Positions 40,389 through 51,640 of a stretch of 64,000 bases of DNA are shown piece by piece. Location of the stretch: the NCBI GenBank assembly GCA_940746715.1, contig CALNWN010000001.1:248001-312000 (forward strand). The letters run 5' to 3'. Both the position numbers and the translations under genes were made by a program. This stretch comes from an uncultured Paraburkholderia sp. (GTDB lineage Bacteria; Pseudomonadota; Gammaproteobacteria; Burkholderiales; Burkholderiaceae). The notes under the pieces were generated by a model. It had not been told where the DNA came from, did not search any database, and was given only the letters and a program-made list of their open reading frames with translations. Each line of letters opens with the position of its first letter. The stretch's first letter is position 1.

Positions 40389-41342
40389 ATGCCGCTACGT
40401 GAACCGCTCGTGAAAGTCTCCGTGATCGTGCCGACGTACCGCCGTACCGCCGATCTCGTGCGGTGCCTCGCTGCGCTCGACGCACAGGAGCGCCGGCCGG
40501 ACGAGGTGATCGTCATCGCGCGTCATGACGATCATGCAACGCTCGACTGGCTGCGCACGCGCGAGACCACGCGGCCCGATCCGCGCCGTGCGGTGGTGCT
40601 CGTGCACAAACCCGGTGTGGTGGCCGCGTACAACCTCGGCATAGAAAGCGCATGCGGCGACGTGCTCTGCTTTACCGACGACGACGCCGCGCCGCATCCC
40701 GACTGGGTCGCGCGGATCGCCCGCGCATTTCAGGCCGATCCGTGCCTCGGCGGCTTGGGCGGACGTGACATCGTGCATGAAAACAACGGCATTCTGCAGG
40801 GGCAGAAGCCGTGCGTCGGCATCGTGCGCTGGTACGGTCGCACGATCGGCAATCACCACATCGGTCATGGACAGGCGCGTGAAGTCGACGTGCTGAAGGG
40901 CGTGAACATGGCGTTTCGCCGCGAAGCGATCGGCACGCTGCGTTTCGACGCGCGCCTGCGCGGCAGCGGCGCGCAGGTTCATTGCGAAATGGGCTTCAGC
41001 CTCGACGTGCGCAGGCGCGGCTGGACGCTCGTCTACGACCCGGCGCTGCTCGTGGAGCATTTTCCCGCTCAGCGCGGCGACGAAGATCAGCGCTTCGCAT
41101 TCAATGACACGGCGTTCTATAACGCGTCGTTCAATCTCCGACTCATCATGTGCGAACACCTGACGCCATCCGGCCGATGGGCATTCGTCGTTTACTCGAC
41201 GCTGATCGGCGATAGCGCGGACCCGGGGTTTCTGCGCGCATTGTCGCTTGCATTCGAGCGCGGCGGACTGGCGCTTGCGCTTCGCAAATGGCGAGTGGGT
41301 TTACGCGCAATGCGCGGGGCATGGCAGGAAGCGGTGCGCTAA
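40389..41342 (+). CDS. GT2-family glycosyltransferase
   Basis: A 317-residue GT-A enzyme starting two bases after the WbaP-like stop. VKVSVIVPTYRRTADLVRCL is the nucleotide-binding start, CFTDDDAAPHPDW carries the DxD metal motif, and the acceptor region contains DVLKGVNMAFRREAIGTLRF. No membrane helices are evident, so it acts at the cytosolic face. It is intact, unlike all five GT4 genes nearby. Confidence 0.9.
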   Translation: MPLREPLVKVSVIVPTYRRTADLVRCLAALDAQERRPDEVIVIARHDDHATLDWLRTRETTRPDPRRAVVLVHKPGVVAAYNLGIESACGDVLCFTDDDAAPHPDWVARIARAFQADPCLGGLGGRDIVHENNGILQGQKPCVGIVRWYGRTIGNHHIGHGQAREVDVLKGVNMAFRREAIGTLRFDARLRGSGAQVHCEMGFSLDVRRRGWTLVYDPALLVEHFPAQRGDEDQRFAFNDTAFYNASFNLRLIMCEHLTPSGRWAFVVYSTLIGDSADPGFLRALSLAFERGGLALALRKWRVGLRAMRGAWQEAVR

Positions 41343-41379
41343 CCAACGACGTACCGGCTACACGCGAAGGGACCATAAA

Positions 41380-42615
41380 ATGACGACCAGAACAATTGCC
41401 ACGGGGCTCGCGGCTGCATCACTATGTGCCTGCACGCTCGCGCCAGGACCTTACCTCGACACGAAAAGGCTCGAGCAGCCTGCGCCGCCCGAACAGACCG
41501 CCGAGAAGTTTCCGGTCCACACGATCGACGTCGGCTATTTTCGTCAGCAACGCGCGGCCGCTGTGCCCGCTGTCTGTCCGTTGACCTGTCTCACACCGCA
41601 AACGCGGGATCACTACGAATATCGGCTTGGAATCGGCGACCAGTTGACCATCATCGTGTGGGACCATCCGGAGTTGACGGGCGGCATGGGCACTGCGGCC
41701 GGCACGCCACCGCTGCCGGGCGCAAGCGGCGCCGCGCCCTCTCCCGGCCCCACGCAGACGCAGGGCGCGACGCCGATCGCACCGACCGCGATGAGCAGCG
41801 GCGAAGGCGGCCTCACGGTTCGCGTCGCGAATAACGGCACGATTTTCTTTCCGCGCGTGGGCCGAATCAAGGTGCAAGGCATGACCGCGCAGGAAGTGCA
41901 GAAAGCGTTGACGAAGGGCCTTGCGCGCACCATCCGTAATCCGCAGCTCGACGTGCGCGTGTCGGGCTTCAACAGTCAGTCGGTGCAGGTCACGGGCAAT
42001 CTGCGCACGCCCGCCTCCGAAGCGATCACCGATGCACCGCTCACCATGCTCGACGCGATCAATCGCGCGTGCGGCGCATTGCCCGATGCGGACCTGCAGA
42101 ACGTCGGCGTCACGCGCGACGGCAAACGCTACACCGTCGACGTGGCGGCACTGCTCGAAACGGGCGGTCCGCAACAGAACGTACTCCTGAAGGACGGCGA
42201 CATCATCGACGTGCCGGACCGTTCGAATAGCCGCGCGTTCGTGCTCGGCGAAGTGAACAAGCCGACCTCGCTGCCGATGAACCGCGGCCGCCTCACGCTC
42301 GCCGACGCGCTGACCGGCGCCGGCAGCCTCGACGTGAAGACTGGCGATCCACGCTGCGTCTATGTGGTGCGCGGCGCCGACAAGACGCTCACGCCCGACG
42401 TGTATCAACTCGACATGACGCAAGTGGATGCGTTGATGCTGATGACCAAATTCGATCTGCAACCGAAGGATGTGGTGTACGTGCAGGTGTCGAGTGCGGC
42501 GCGCTTCAACCGTGCGCTCGAACAGATCACACCGACGCTGCAGTCGCTCTTCTACACCCGTCCAGCTCTCCAGATAAATTGCTCGCAACGGAGTTTCGAC
42601 ACGAGTACGTATGAC
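41380..42615 (+). pseudogene. Wza-type polysaccharide export lipoprotein, stop codon lost
   Basis: An outer-membrane auxiliary protein. It has a lipobox-like signal (LAAASLCACTLAPGPYLD), the PES domain (YRLGIGDQLTIIVWDHPELT, FFPRVGRIKVQGMTAQEVQK) and SLBB domains (GNLRTPASEAITDAPLTMLD, VLGEVNKPTSLPMNRGRLTL). After TLQSLFYTR the family normally ends. Here the frame reads through about 25 codons into the downstream kinase gene. A one-base change near 42565 would restore a TAA in the neighbouring frame, so the fusion is probably a lesion. Confidence 0.8.
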
Positions 42616-44343
42616 ATGCTGGACCACGGTCCGGCACCGGACGGCGACGAGGACGCGGTGATGCGCGACCTCTTGCGCATGGTCATGGAGCAGATCTGGT
42701 GGGTGATCGGTATTGCCGGCAGCGTGATCTTCGCGGCGGTGGTCTATACGAAAATCGCTACGCCGGTCTATTCCGCCGATGCGCTTCTGCAGGTCGACGC
42801 GCAAAGCAATGGCAACAGTGCGCAAGGCCAGAAACTGCTCTCGCTGATGCCGAGCATCGGCCCGATGCGCACCGAAGCCGAGATCGAAATCATCAAGAGC
42901 CGTGCCGTGGTCGAGCCCGTTGTCGAACAGTTCAAGCTGAATTTCAGCACGTCGGCGAACACGGTGCCGGTGCTCGGCAAGATCTCGGCGTTGTTTGCGC
43001 GCCCCGGTCATCCGTTCGGCGCGCCCTTCGGCCTGAATGAATATGCGTGGGGTGGCGAACAGTTCGAGGTGGGCTTCATCGCCGTGCCGAAGTCGCTTGA
43101 GGGTGCGCAACTGACGCTGTGTGCGCTCGGTAACGGCCGCTACGTGCTGTGCGATGCGTTCGGCACGACCCTGCTGACGGGTGTGGCCGGCACAGAAGCA
43201 AAAGGCCATGACCTCACGCTGCTGGTGAATAAACTGGTGGCCCGTCCCGGCACGGAATTCCATGTCACGCGCTTTAATCAGCTGGACGCCGTGTCGGCAC
43301 TCTCCACCTCTTTGCAGGTCGCCGAAAAAGGCCGCGATACGGGTGTCGTGCAATTGTCGTATTCGGGCACGGACGCTCATGCGATCACCGCGATCACCAA
43401 CGCCGTGGCCGCGTCATACCTGAAGCAGCGCACCGAGCGCGCGCAGAAAGAAGCGAGCCACATGCTGGAGTTCCTCAACAGCGAAGTGCCGCGCCTGCGC
43501 GCCGAAGTGAAGAAGACGGAAACCGCGCTGTCCGAGTATCAGTCGAAAGTCGGCTCGTTTCAACCCACTCAGGAAGCGGGCGTATATCTCGCGGGCGGAC
43601 TGGACTATGAAAAGCAGATTGCAGCGCTGCGCATTCAGTGCGCGCAACTGCTGCGGCGCTTCACGGAGGAAAGTCCGGAAGTGCAGCAGGTCGATTCGCA
43701 GCTGGGGGCCATGGCGCGCGAAAAGCCCGCTTTGAAGATCACTTCACGACGCTGCCCAGTTCCGAGCGCAATGCGCTCGCGTTGCAACGCGATGCGAAAG
43801 TCGCCGAGGAAATCTACGTCGCGTTGCTGAACAAGATTCAGGAGCTGTCGATTTCGCGGGCCGGTACGATCGGCAACGTGCACATCATCGACGAAGCGCT
43901 GCTGCCTTCGCGGCCGGCTCGCGCAATACCTCGGACGCTCGCCCGAAGGCGGCCTCACCGAGCTGCTGACGGGCCAGGTGGATCTCGACACGGCAGCACG
44001 CGCAACCGGCGTCGCGGGCCTGCATTTCATCGCCGCGGGCACGTATCCGCCGAATCCGTCGGAGATTCTCACGTCGGCACGCTTTAGCGAAATCCTCGCG
44101 CGCTTCGAGCAGCAGTTCGATCTGATCATTGTCGATACGCCGCCGCTCCTCGCGGTCGCCGATGCCGCGGTGGTGGCGAATCTCGCGGGCTCGACCGTGC
44201 TCGTGATGCGTGCCGGCGCGCACACCGAAGGCCATCTTGCCGCGGCACTGAAGAAGCTGCGCCGCAGAAAGGCGCAGCCCTTTCTTATTGTCGGTGCGAA
44301 GCGCCTAGACGCGGAAACCTGCTGCAATTCGCGATGGTTGTGA
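42616..44343 (+). pseudogene. Wzc/BceF-type tyrosine autokinase, kinase core deleted
   Basis: The Wzz-like chain-length domain is present (MRDLLRMVMEQIWWVIGIAG, SADALLQVDAQSNGNSAQGQ, RAQKEASHMLEFLNSEVPRL). The frame shifts near 43735. At about 43915 SRPA is joined to RAQYLGRSPEGGLTELLTGQ, so the second membrane helix and the Walker A and A-prime motifs are gone; Walker B IIVDTPP remains. There is no Tyr-rich tail. It cannot be an active kinase as read. Confidence 0.85.
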
Positions 44344-44407
44344 GTGCAACGGACGCGGCGCCGGGGGCACGAAGGCCGCCAGCGCCGCCGGGAAAGAAAA
44401 CGCGGTG

Positions 44408-44831
44408 CTACAGAAACGCGCTGACGTCGGTCTGAAAGCGCTGCGCCAGTGCCTTTGCGACTTTTCTTGCTGATCGAACGGCGGCCTGCGAGAATGTCGC
44501 TGACCACCGTGGGCGATGCAATGCCCATCAGGTCCTTCTGCTTGAGTCCATGCGTCTCGAGCAGGTGCCGCAACACCTCGCTGGGCTCCGCCTTGGGAAG
44601 TGTCACGTTTTGCGCTTTCCAGCTGCGCACCAGATCCGACACGATCGCGTGAAGGTCGGCGAGCGGATCGTCCTCCTTGCCGTCCAGATGAGCGGCAAGG
44701 GCACTGGCGAGCTCCACCATCGTCTGATAGTCGTGCTCGTTGCGGATGGGCGTAATGGGCAACTGGGCCTGTAGCGCGGCCCAACTTTGAGCGATATCGG
44801 GAAAGGATCCCGGAAGGCGATCGGCGTTCAT
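44408..44831 (-). pseudogene. higA: HigA-type antitoxin, frameshifted in the DNA-binding domain
   Basis: The N-terminal part (IRNEHDYQTMVELASALAAH) and the HTH (VLRHLLETHGLKQKDLMGIA, DILAGRRSISKK) match the HigA class of helix-turn-helix antitoxins. An extra A in an A run near 44465 shifts the frame; the natural end KVAKALAQRFQTDVSAFL lies in the next one. The stop was placed at 44408. Its ATG overlaps the last codons of the higB remnant (ATGA). Confidence 0.75.
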
Positions 44832-45020
44832 GAGTTTAGAGTCTTCCTCGTCCAAAGGTCGTGTTTCCTATGCGTCATTGAGTGACGAACGGAGTGACGA
44901 CTGCCTGTTTTAATAAATCGCAGCGACGACCCGCGACCGTTTTCGTTACCGTCCTGGTTACGGTTTGCCGCCTGCGTCGAATACCGTGTATCGAGGCGGT
45001 ACATGATCCACGCTGGCGCC
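44828..45020 (-). pseudogene. higB: HigB-type toxin remnant
   Basis: Scattered HigB motifs lie in two frames directly upstream of higA. These are VDHVPPRYTVFDAGG (about 44968-45015), RVVAAIY followed by NRQS, and the C-terminal VRHSMTHRKHDLWTRKTLNS. The last resembles the usual VRHVLTHAEYD end of RelE/HigB mRNA interferases. Stop codons and indels interrupt it, and the N-terminal half is not recognisable. The recognition is by motif only. Confidence 0.5.
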
Positions 45021-45192
45021 CCCCGATCGCCGAGCGGGTGGCATGGCCCGGACGGCTTGTTGATGGTGCTGCCCTGCTCTACCACTGAGAAACCGCCGAA
45101 CCTACGGAGCACACAAAGCCTGCGAAGGCTTCGGCCTCAGCGTCCCCAACTGCGCTGCGACGCGGGCTCGGTCTGCCATCCGGCCGGCTCGG

Positions 45193-46351
45193 TCACGAAC
45201 TCCGCATCGCTCCGCTCCACCGCCGCCGACTCGCCGCGCCGCCGACCGCGGCGATCGTGCGCGTGACCTCGGCCATGAAGGCCCGGCGAAACGCGGCCGC
45301 CGAAAACCGCTCGGCGTTCGCACGGCAGGCGGCCGGCGTGATCTGCTCATGCTGGCGTTCGAAGCGGTCGATTGCATCGAGCATCGACACAACAGTTTGT
45401 CATCCGAAATAAAGGCCGGTGGGATGCGCTTCGCCGACGGGCACCACCGTCTCAAGTGCACCGTCCTTGCCGAACGCGATCACCGGCGTACCGCACGCCT
45501 GCGCCTCGAGCGCGACAATGCCGAAGTCCTCTTCGGCAGCGAAGATGAATGCTCTCGCGCGCTGCAAATAGTCTCTCAGAACACCAATAGGCTGATAGCC
45601 GAGTATGATCACATTAGGCCCGGCCTTGGCGCGAATCGCGGCCATTTCCGGTCCGTCGCCGATCACGATCAACTTGCGGTGCGGCGTGGCACTGAAGGTC
45701 TCGACGATCAGATCGATGCGCTTGTACGGCAACATGCGCGAAGCAGTCAGATAGAAATCTTCCTTGTGCGTGCACAGTTCGAATTCGTGGACGTCGACAG
45801 GCGGCGGAATCACCGCGGCTTCGCCGGTAGTTTTTCATCATGCGCCACGCGACGAATTGCGAGTTTGCAATCAGACGGTTCACGCTGTTCGCCGAATGCG
45901 AATCCCAGCCGCGCAGATAGTGCAGCAAGACGCGCGCGAGCCATGACCTGGGTCCGCGCGTCAATCCGGCTTCACGCAGATATTGATGCTGCAGGTCCCA
46001 CGCGTACCGCATCGGCGAATGCACGTAGCTAACATGCGTTTGATCGGGACCGACGAGCACGCCCTTTGCGACCGCATATGAACTCGTGATGATGAGGTCG
46101 TAGCCCGCGAGATCGAACTGCTCCACGGCGAGCGGCATCAACGGCAAGTACGCGCGATAACGGCGCCGCGCGAGGGGCAGGCGTTGAATGAAAGAGGTGG
46201 TGACGGGCTTGCCGTGCAGCGGCCGACGGTCTTCGAGAAAATCGACGAGGCTGAAAAGATCCGCATCGGGAAAGCATTCGATCATCTGCTCGAGTACCTT
46301 CTCCGCGCCGCCAGGTGCGACCAGCCAGTCGTGCACGATCGCAACTTTCAT
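45193..46351 (-). pseudogene. GT4 mannosyltransferase-like gene, frameshift and nonsense
   Basis: It starts MKVAIVHDWLVAPGGAEKVL and runs through SYVHSPMRYAWDLQHQYLRE, typical of WbaZ/WcaC-like transferases. A frameshift near 45825 precedes PPPVDVHEFELCTHKEDFYL, ASRMLPYKRIDLIVETFS and EEDFGIVALEAQACGTPVIA. An in-frame TGA at 45400-45402 (probably from TGG) interrupts GLYFG before QTVVSMLDAIDRFERQ. It is divergent from the next GT4 gene. Confidence 0.85.
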
Positions 46352-46514
46352 GATCTCCCTATCCTCGGTAAAACGCCTTCGGGGCTTAGCAACGAGTGTA
46401 TGTGGCGCATCGTTTGCTGTGCGTGCCCACATTCGACGCGCGACAGGACGCGAATAATTGAATCGTCGTCATTCGCCTCTTGCGAATGCAGAGAACTAAT
46501 TAATTCGCCTTCCT

Positions 46515-47442
46515 ATGCGCCCCACGCTCGACGCCTCGCCACTCGCTCACTCGTTGCCGCTCGTTGCGCCAGCATGTATCGACCCAGCCGCCGCGCCGCT
46601 CGGCTCGGGCATTGCCTCATCCGCAGCAGTACATAAGGCCGCGTTGCCGCACGTGCTGTTCGTCGATCAAAGCGGTCAGCTCGGCGGGGCTGAATTTGCG
46701 CTGCTGCAATTGGCTGAACATTACCCGTCGCATATGGAGGTGGTGTTGCTCGCCGACGGTCCGTTTCGCTTGCGCCTCGAAGCGCTCGGCGCGCGCGTGC
46801 AGATCGTCAACGACGCAAGCGTGTCCGGCATCGCGCGCCAAGCGTCGGCTATGAACTGCCTGCGCGTGCTGCCTGGCATCGTCAGACAGGTTCGTGCGAT
46901 CGCGGCGCGCGCGAGGGTTCGACATGCTGTTCGTCAACACGCAAAAAACACTGGTATTGGGCGCGCTTGGCAAGGCACTGCATCGCAAGCCCGTGGTCTG
47001 GTATCAGCACGACATTCTGACGCGCGAGCATTTTGGACGGGTGCAGCTCGCGGTCGTCAAATGGGCGGTGCGTCTTGCCGTCGATCAGGTGATCGTGAAT
47101 TCGCGCGCGTCGGCGAAGTCCCTCGCTGCGCTGACGGGTCGCGCGGCGGACACGGTGCCGGTCGTTTATAACGGAATCGATGCAAGCGCATTCAATTGCG
47201 TGGACGGCACGGACATGGGCATGCTGAGGCAACGCCGCGGCTTACCTGAGCACGCGTGGCTTGCAGGTCTCTTCGGCCGCCTCGCGCCATGGAAAGGTCA
47301 GCACATTGCGCTAGAAGCATTGACGCGTCTGCCCGACGCCCACCTCGTGCTGGTCGGCGCGCCGCTATTCGGCGAAGATGCCTATGCACAGCGCCTGCGC
47401 GACGAGGCCAGTGCGCTCGGCATTGCGGAGCGCGTGCACAAA
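46515..47442 (+). pseudogene. GT4 glycosyltransferase, frameshifted and truncated at the 3-prime end
   Basis: The N-terminal part (LPHVLFVDQSGQLGGAEFAL) shifts frame near 46910 before FDMLFVNTQKTLVLGALGKA, KPVVWYQHDILTREHFGR and VVYNGIDASAF. The second domain begins (AGLFGRLAPWKGQHIALEAL) but stops after ALGIAERVH at about 47442, where sequence downstream of rpiA begins. About 100 residues including the EX7E motif are missing, so a deletion ended here. Confidence 0.85.
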
Positions 47443-47448
47443 GAGGAA

Positions 47449-47479
47449 TGCGCGAGCCCGCCTGATGCGGGCTCGCGCA
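47449..47479 (-). terminator. rpiA terminator hairpin
   Basis: TGCGCGAGCCCGC (47449-47461) and GCGGGCTCGCGCA (47467-47479) are exact complements around a five-base loop, just downstream of the rpiA stop. The run after it, read leftward, is T-rich (TTCCTCTTT). Confidence 0.8.
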
Positions 47480-47486
47480 TGATTGC

Positions 47487-48182
47487 TCAGTCCTTGTGGT
47501 ACTCGATGGTTTGCACGCCGGTGTCCGTGCCGAGCAGGCAAAGATTGGCGCCGCGGCCCGCGAAGAGGCCGACTGTCACGACGCCGGGCCATGCATTGAT
47601 CTGCGTTTCGAGCGCGCGCGGATCGGTAATGCGCAGACCTTTGACGTCGATGATTTCGTTGCCGTTATCGGTGATGAACGGCGTGCCTTCTTTCGTGACA
47701 CGCACGACCGGCACGCCGCCGAGCGCCGTCACGCGGCGGCCGATCGCGGTGCGCGCCATCGGCACGACTTCGACAGGCAGCGGGAAGTTGCCGAGCGTGT
47801 CGACGAGCTTGCTTGCATCCGCGATACAGACGAACACGTCCGACACCGACGCGACGATTTTCTCGCGCGTGAGCGCGCCGCCGCCGCCCTTGATCATCGC
47901 GCCGCTGTGGTCGATCTCGTCCGCGCCGTCCACATAAACGGGCAGCGAATCGATCTCGTTCAGATCGAGCACCTTGATGCCGTGCGACTGGAGCAGCGCC
48001 GTGGTGGCGAGCGAACTCGACACCGCGCCGCGATAGCGCGCCTTGTTGGCGGCCAGCGCGTCGATGAAGCAGTTCGCGGTGGAGCCGGTGCCGACGCCGA
48101 TCACCGAGCCTTCGGGCACGTTGGCGAGGACATAGTCGGCGGCGGCCTGGCCGACCAGTTGCTTGAGTTCGTCTTGAGTCAT
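47487..48182 (-). CDS. rpiA: ribose-5-phosphate isomerase A
   Basis: A 231-residue cytosolic enzyme interconverting ribose 5-phosphate and ribulose 5-phosphate in the pentose-phosphate pathway. Characteristic motifs are [23 protein letters not shown] with the catalytic acid, and [15 protein letters not shown] with the catalytic Lys. The length is standard and the frame intact. It lies downstream of rlmB in the same direction with 64 bases between them, and has its own terminator. Confidence 0.97.
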   Translation of the reverse strand: MTQDELKQLVGQAAADYVLANVPEGSVIGVGTGSTANCFIDALAANKARYRGAVSSSLATTALLQSHGIKVLDLNEIDSLPVYVDGADEIDHSGAMIKGGGGALTREKIVASVSDVFVCIADASKLVDTLGNFPLPVEVVPMARTAIGRRVTALGGVPVVRVTKEGTPFITDNGNEIIDVKGLRITDPRALETQINAWPGVVTVGLFAGRGANLCLLGTDTGVQTIEYHKD

Positions 48183-48246
48183 GGGAATGCGGGCGAGCAG
48201 TAAAAGGCGCTAGTTTACCGGAGTCAACGTTGGCAACCGGCGGGAA

Positions 48247-48990
48247 TTACTTCTTCACCGACCGCTGCCGCACCGCTTCGAACAGGCACACGCCCGAAGC
48301 CACCGAGACGTTCAGGCTTTCCACCGTGCCCGCCATCGGAATCTGCATGACCACGTCGCAGGTATCGCGCGTGAGGCGGCGCATGCCCTCGCCTTCGGCG
48401 CCCATCACAATGGCGACCGGGCCGTCGAGCTCGGTCTCGTAGAGGCTTTTCGTCGCCTCGCCCGCGGTGCCGACGATCCACACGCCCGCGTCCTTCAGTT
48501 CGCGCAGCGCACGCGCGAGGTTCGTCACGGTGATGTACGGCACCGTGTCGGCCGCGCCGCTTGCAACCTTCGCGGCCGTCGCGTTCAGGCCGACCGCGCG
48601 GTCGCGCGGCGCGATCACCGCGTGTGCGCCGGCCGCATCGGCCACGCGCAGGCAGGCGCCGAGATTGTGCGGATCGGTCACGCCGTCGAGCACCAGAATG
48701 AGCGGCGAGCCGTTGATGCCGTCGAGCAGTTCCGCGAGATTCTGCGCGAGCGGCAAGTCGCCTGCGCGGGCCACCACGCCCTGGTGACGCTCGGTGCGGG
48801 CAAGACCCCACAGACGCGTTTCATCGGCGGCGATCAGGCGCACGCCCGCCTCCTTCGCCGCGTGCAGAAACTCCGTCATGCGGCGGTCCTTGCGCGTGGC
48901 GTCGTAATAGACATCCTCGACGGTCGACGCATCGTGCCGGATGCGCGCGGTGACTGCATGAAAACCGTATAGAACCTTGTGACGTGCCAT
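48247..48990 (-). CDS. rlmB: 23S rRNA (guanosine-2'-O-)-methyltransferase
   Basis: A 247-residue SPOUT enzyme that methylates G2251 of 23S rRNA. The N-terminal substrate-binding domain opens [20 protein letters not shown]. The SpoU motifs are [33 protein letters not shown] and [20 protein letters not shown], forming the trefoil knot. I start at MARHK (48990); the frame runs further upstream but lacks family resemblance. Intact. It follows rnr on the same strand, the usual order. Confidence 0.96.
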   Translation of the reverse strand: MARHKVLYGFHAVTARIRHDASTVEDVYYDATRKDRRMTEFLHAAKEAGVRLIAADETRLWGLARTERHQGVVARAGDLPLAQNLAELLDGINGSPLILVLDGVTDPHNLGACLRVADAAGAHAVIAPRDRAVGLNATAAKVASGAADTVPYITVTNLARALRELKDAGVWIVGTAGEATKSLYETELDGPVAIVMGAEGEGMRRLTRDTCDVVMQIPMAGTVESLNVSVASGVCLFEAVRQRSVKK

Positions 48991-49132
48991 GACTGATACA
49001 ACCTTTGATTGAGCGCGACAGAAGCTGCGCTGCTGTGATGAATACCTATGGGTGCCGGCGATCCGCGCGAATTTGCGTGTTCGATGTTGCGTGGGCGTGC
49101 TGCCTGCGCGGCGTTGTGCAGGCGAGGCCGCC

Positions 49133-51640
49133 TTAACGCTTCTTGCGCGCCGTCTGCTTCGAGGCAGCCTTGGCCGCCGCACCGCCGTGCTTCTTCGCGG
49201 CCCCGCGCGCGGCGCGCGCTTCCTTGACGGCCGCGCTTTGCGCGGGCGCCGCCTTCTTTCGGCGCGCGCCCGCCGTCGCATTGCCGCCTTCCGCCGAGGC
49301 CAGCGCGCGCACGCGCGGGCCGCCGTTTTCCGCGGATGATTTCTCTGCCGCCGCGACGCCGCGAGCCGGATGCGGCTTGATCGGCGTATCGCGCACGAGG
49401 CGGAAGTCGATCTTGCGCGCGTCCAGGTCGACGCGGCTCACCTGCACGCGCACGCGATCCGACAGCCGGTAGCGGATGCCGGTGCGCTCGCCGCGCAGCT
49501 CGTTCTTGACCTCGTCGTACTGGAAGTAATCGGAGCCGAGTTCCGTGACGTGCACGAGGCCTTCGATAAAGAGCGAATCCAGCTGCACGAAAATGCCGAA
49601 CGACGTGACGCCGTTCACCATGCCGCCATACTCTTCGCCGAGCTTGTCGCGCATGAAGTAGCACTTGAGCCAGGCTTCGACGTCGCGCGAGGCTTCGTCG
49701 GCGCGGCGCTCGTTGGCCGAGCAGTGCAGACCGAGTTCTTCCCAGATGGCGACGTTGTTCGCGCGCGCGCGGCCGCCTTTTTCCTCGTCGGCCTGCTGCA
49801 TGGCGCGGGCGCGCGGCGACAGCGCCGTATTCAGCTGCACGCCCTGCGGCGGCTCCGGCTGATACTTGCGGCCTTGCAGAATCGCGTAGATCGCGCGGTG
49901 CGTGAGCAGGTCGGGATAGCGGCGAATCGGGCTCGTGAAGTGCGCATACGCCTCATACGCGAGACCGAAGTGCCCGATGTTGTCCGGACTGTAAACGGCC
50001 TGCTGCATCGAGCGCAGCAGCATGGTTTGCAGCATCTGCGCGTCGGGCCGGTCGCGGATTTGCGCCATCAGCGCGGCGTAGTCGCTTGCATGCAGCTTGT
50101 CGTTGCCGCCGAGCGTCAAGCCCATGCCGCGCAGGAACGTGCGCAGATTCTCGAGCTTCTCCGCGGTCGGGCCCGCGTGCACGCGGAACAGGCCCGGGTG
50201 CTTGTTGCGCTTGAGGAAGTCGGCGGCGCACACGTTCGCGGCCAACATGCATTCCTCGATCAGCTTGTGCGCGTCGTTGCGGGTGCGCGGCACGATCTGT
50301 TCGATCTTGCCCTGCGCATTGCAGACGATATACGTCTCCGTCGTGTCGAAGTCGATCGCGCCACGCTTCTGGCGCGCCGCGAAAAGCGCCTTGTACACGC
50401 CGTAGAAGTTCTGCAGTTGCGGCAGCAGCGCGGCGCGGCGCGCGGCTTCCGGACCCTTGGTGTTCTTCAGCACCGCGGCGACTTCGGTATACGTGAGACG
50501 CGCGGCGGAATGCATCACGCCAGGATAGAACTGATAGGCCTTCACTTCGCCGCGCGCCGTGACGATCATGTCGCACACGAGCACGCAACGGTCGACGTTC
50601 GGATTCAGCGAGCACAGACCGTTCGACAGCTTCTCCGGCAGCATGGGAATCACGCGGCGCGGGAAATAGACGGAGGTGCTGCGCTCGATCGCGTCGGCGT
50701 CGAGCCCGCTTTTCGGATGCACGTAGTGCGAGACGTCCGCAATCGCGACGATCAGACGGAAGCCCTCGCCGCGGCCCACCTTGACCGGCTCGCAATACAC
50801 CGCGTCGTCGAAGTCGCGCGCGTCTTCGCCGTCGATGGTGACAAGCGGCACGTCGCGCAGATCGATGCGGTGACGCACGTCCGCCGGACGCACCTCGTCG
50901 GGCAGCTGCACCGCTTCGCCGAGCGCGCTCTGGCTGAACTCGTGCGGCACGCCGTACTTGCGCACCGCGATTTCGATTTCCATGCCGGGGTCGTCGATAT
51001 CGCCCAGCACTTCCACCACGCGGCCAAGCGGCTGCGAATGACGGCTCGGAAAATCGGTCAGCTCGACCACCACTACCTGGCCGACCTTCGCCTTCTTGGT
51101 GTTCTGCGTGATCAGAATGTCGTGGCCGATGCGCTTGTCTTCGGGCGCGACGATGAGCGCCCCGTTCTCGTTGAGCAGGCGCCCGATCACGCGCTTGTTG
51201 GCGCGGTCCGTGACCTCGACGATGTGCCCTTCCGGCCGCCCGCGCCGGTCATAACCGACGATGCGCGCAAGCACGCGGTCGTTGTGCATGACCTTCTGCA
51301 TTTCGGCGGTGGGCAGCAACAGATCGTCCTGGCCGTCGTCGCGGATCAGGAAGCCGTAGCCGTCGCGATGCCCCTGAACGCGGCCCGCGACGAAGTTCGA
51401 CGGATGGGTCAACTGATAGAGATTGCGCTGATCGAGCCGGATCTGGCCGTCGCGCTCCATGGCGCCGAGGCGCTTGAAAAATCCTTCGCGCTCCTGGCGC
51501 TTGATGGACAGCGCTTCGGCGATCTCGTTGGCGGCGAGCGGCGCCTCGCTCGTACGCAGGACGCCGAGAATTTCCTCGCGGCTCGGAATCGGATACGGAA
51601 ATTTGCTCAAGGGCTTGTCGATGATTTTTTCTCGTTGCAT
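49133..51640 (-). CDS. rnr: ribonuclease R
   Basis: An 835-residue 3-prime to 5-prime exoribonuclease. It has an N-terminal winged helix ([20 protein letters not shown]), cold-shock domains, and the RNB catalytic domain with [14 protein letters not shown] carrying the metal-binding Asp residues. An S1 domain follows ([20 protein letters not shown]), then a Lys/Ala-rich tail of about 90 residues for RNA binding. The 2.5-kb frame is entirely intact, which contrasts with the many lesions elsewhere. It degrades structured RNA and takes part in rRNA quality control. Confidence 0.97.
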   Translation of the reverse strand: MQREKIIDKPLSKFPYPIPSREEILGVLRTSEAPLAANEIAEALSIKRQEREGFFKRLGAMERDGQIRLDQRNLYQLTHPSNFVAGRVQGHRDGYGFLIRDDGQDDLLLPTAEMQKVMHNDRVLARIVGYDRRGRPEGHIVEVTDRANKRVIGRLLNENGALIVAPEDKRIGHDILITQNTKKAKVGQVVVVELTDFPSRHSQPLGRVVEVLGDIDDPGMEIEIAVRKYGVPHEFSQSALGEAVQLPDEVRPADVRHRIDLRDVPLVTIDGEDARDFDDAVYCEPVKVGRGEGFRLIVAIADVSHYVHPKSGLDADAIERSTSVYFPRRVIPMLPEKLSNGLCSLNPNVDRCVLVCDMIVTARGEVKAYQFYPGVMHSAARLTYTEVAAVLKNTKGPEAARRAALLPQLQNFYGVYKALFAARQKRGAIDFDTTETYIVCNAQGKIEQIVPRTRNDAHKLIEECMLAANVCAADFLKRNKHPGLFRVHAGPTAEKLENLRTFLRGMGLTLGGNDKLHASDYAALMAQIRDRPDAQMLQTMLLRSMQQAVYSPDNIGHFGLAYEAYAHFTSPIRRYPDLLTHRAIYAILQGRKYQPEPPQGVQLNTALSPRARAMQQADEEKGGRARANNVAIWEELGLHCSANERRADEASRDVEAWLKCYFMRDKLGEEYGGMVNGVTSFGIFVQLDSLFIEGLVHVTELGSDYFQYDEVKNELRGERTGIRYRLSDRVRVQVSRVDLDARKIDFRLVRDTPIKPHPARGVAAAEKSSAENGGPRVRALASAEGGNATAGARRKKAAPAQSAAVKEARAARGAAKKHGGAAAKAASKQTARKKR

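Noticed and set aside
45010..45095. A tRNA-like stretch on the minus strand (TTCTCAGTGGTAGAGC)
   Set aside because: It resembles a D arm, but no anticodon stem, T arm or acceptor stem can be closed in the neighbouring sequence; at most it is a fragment.
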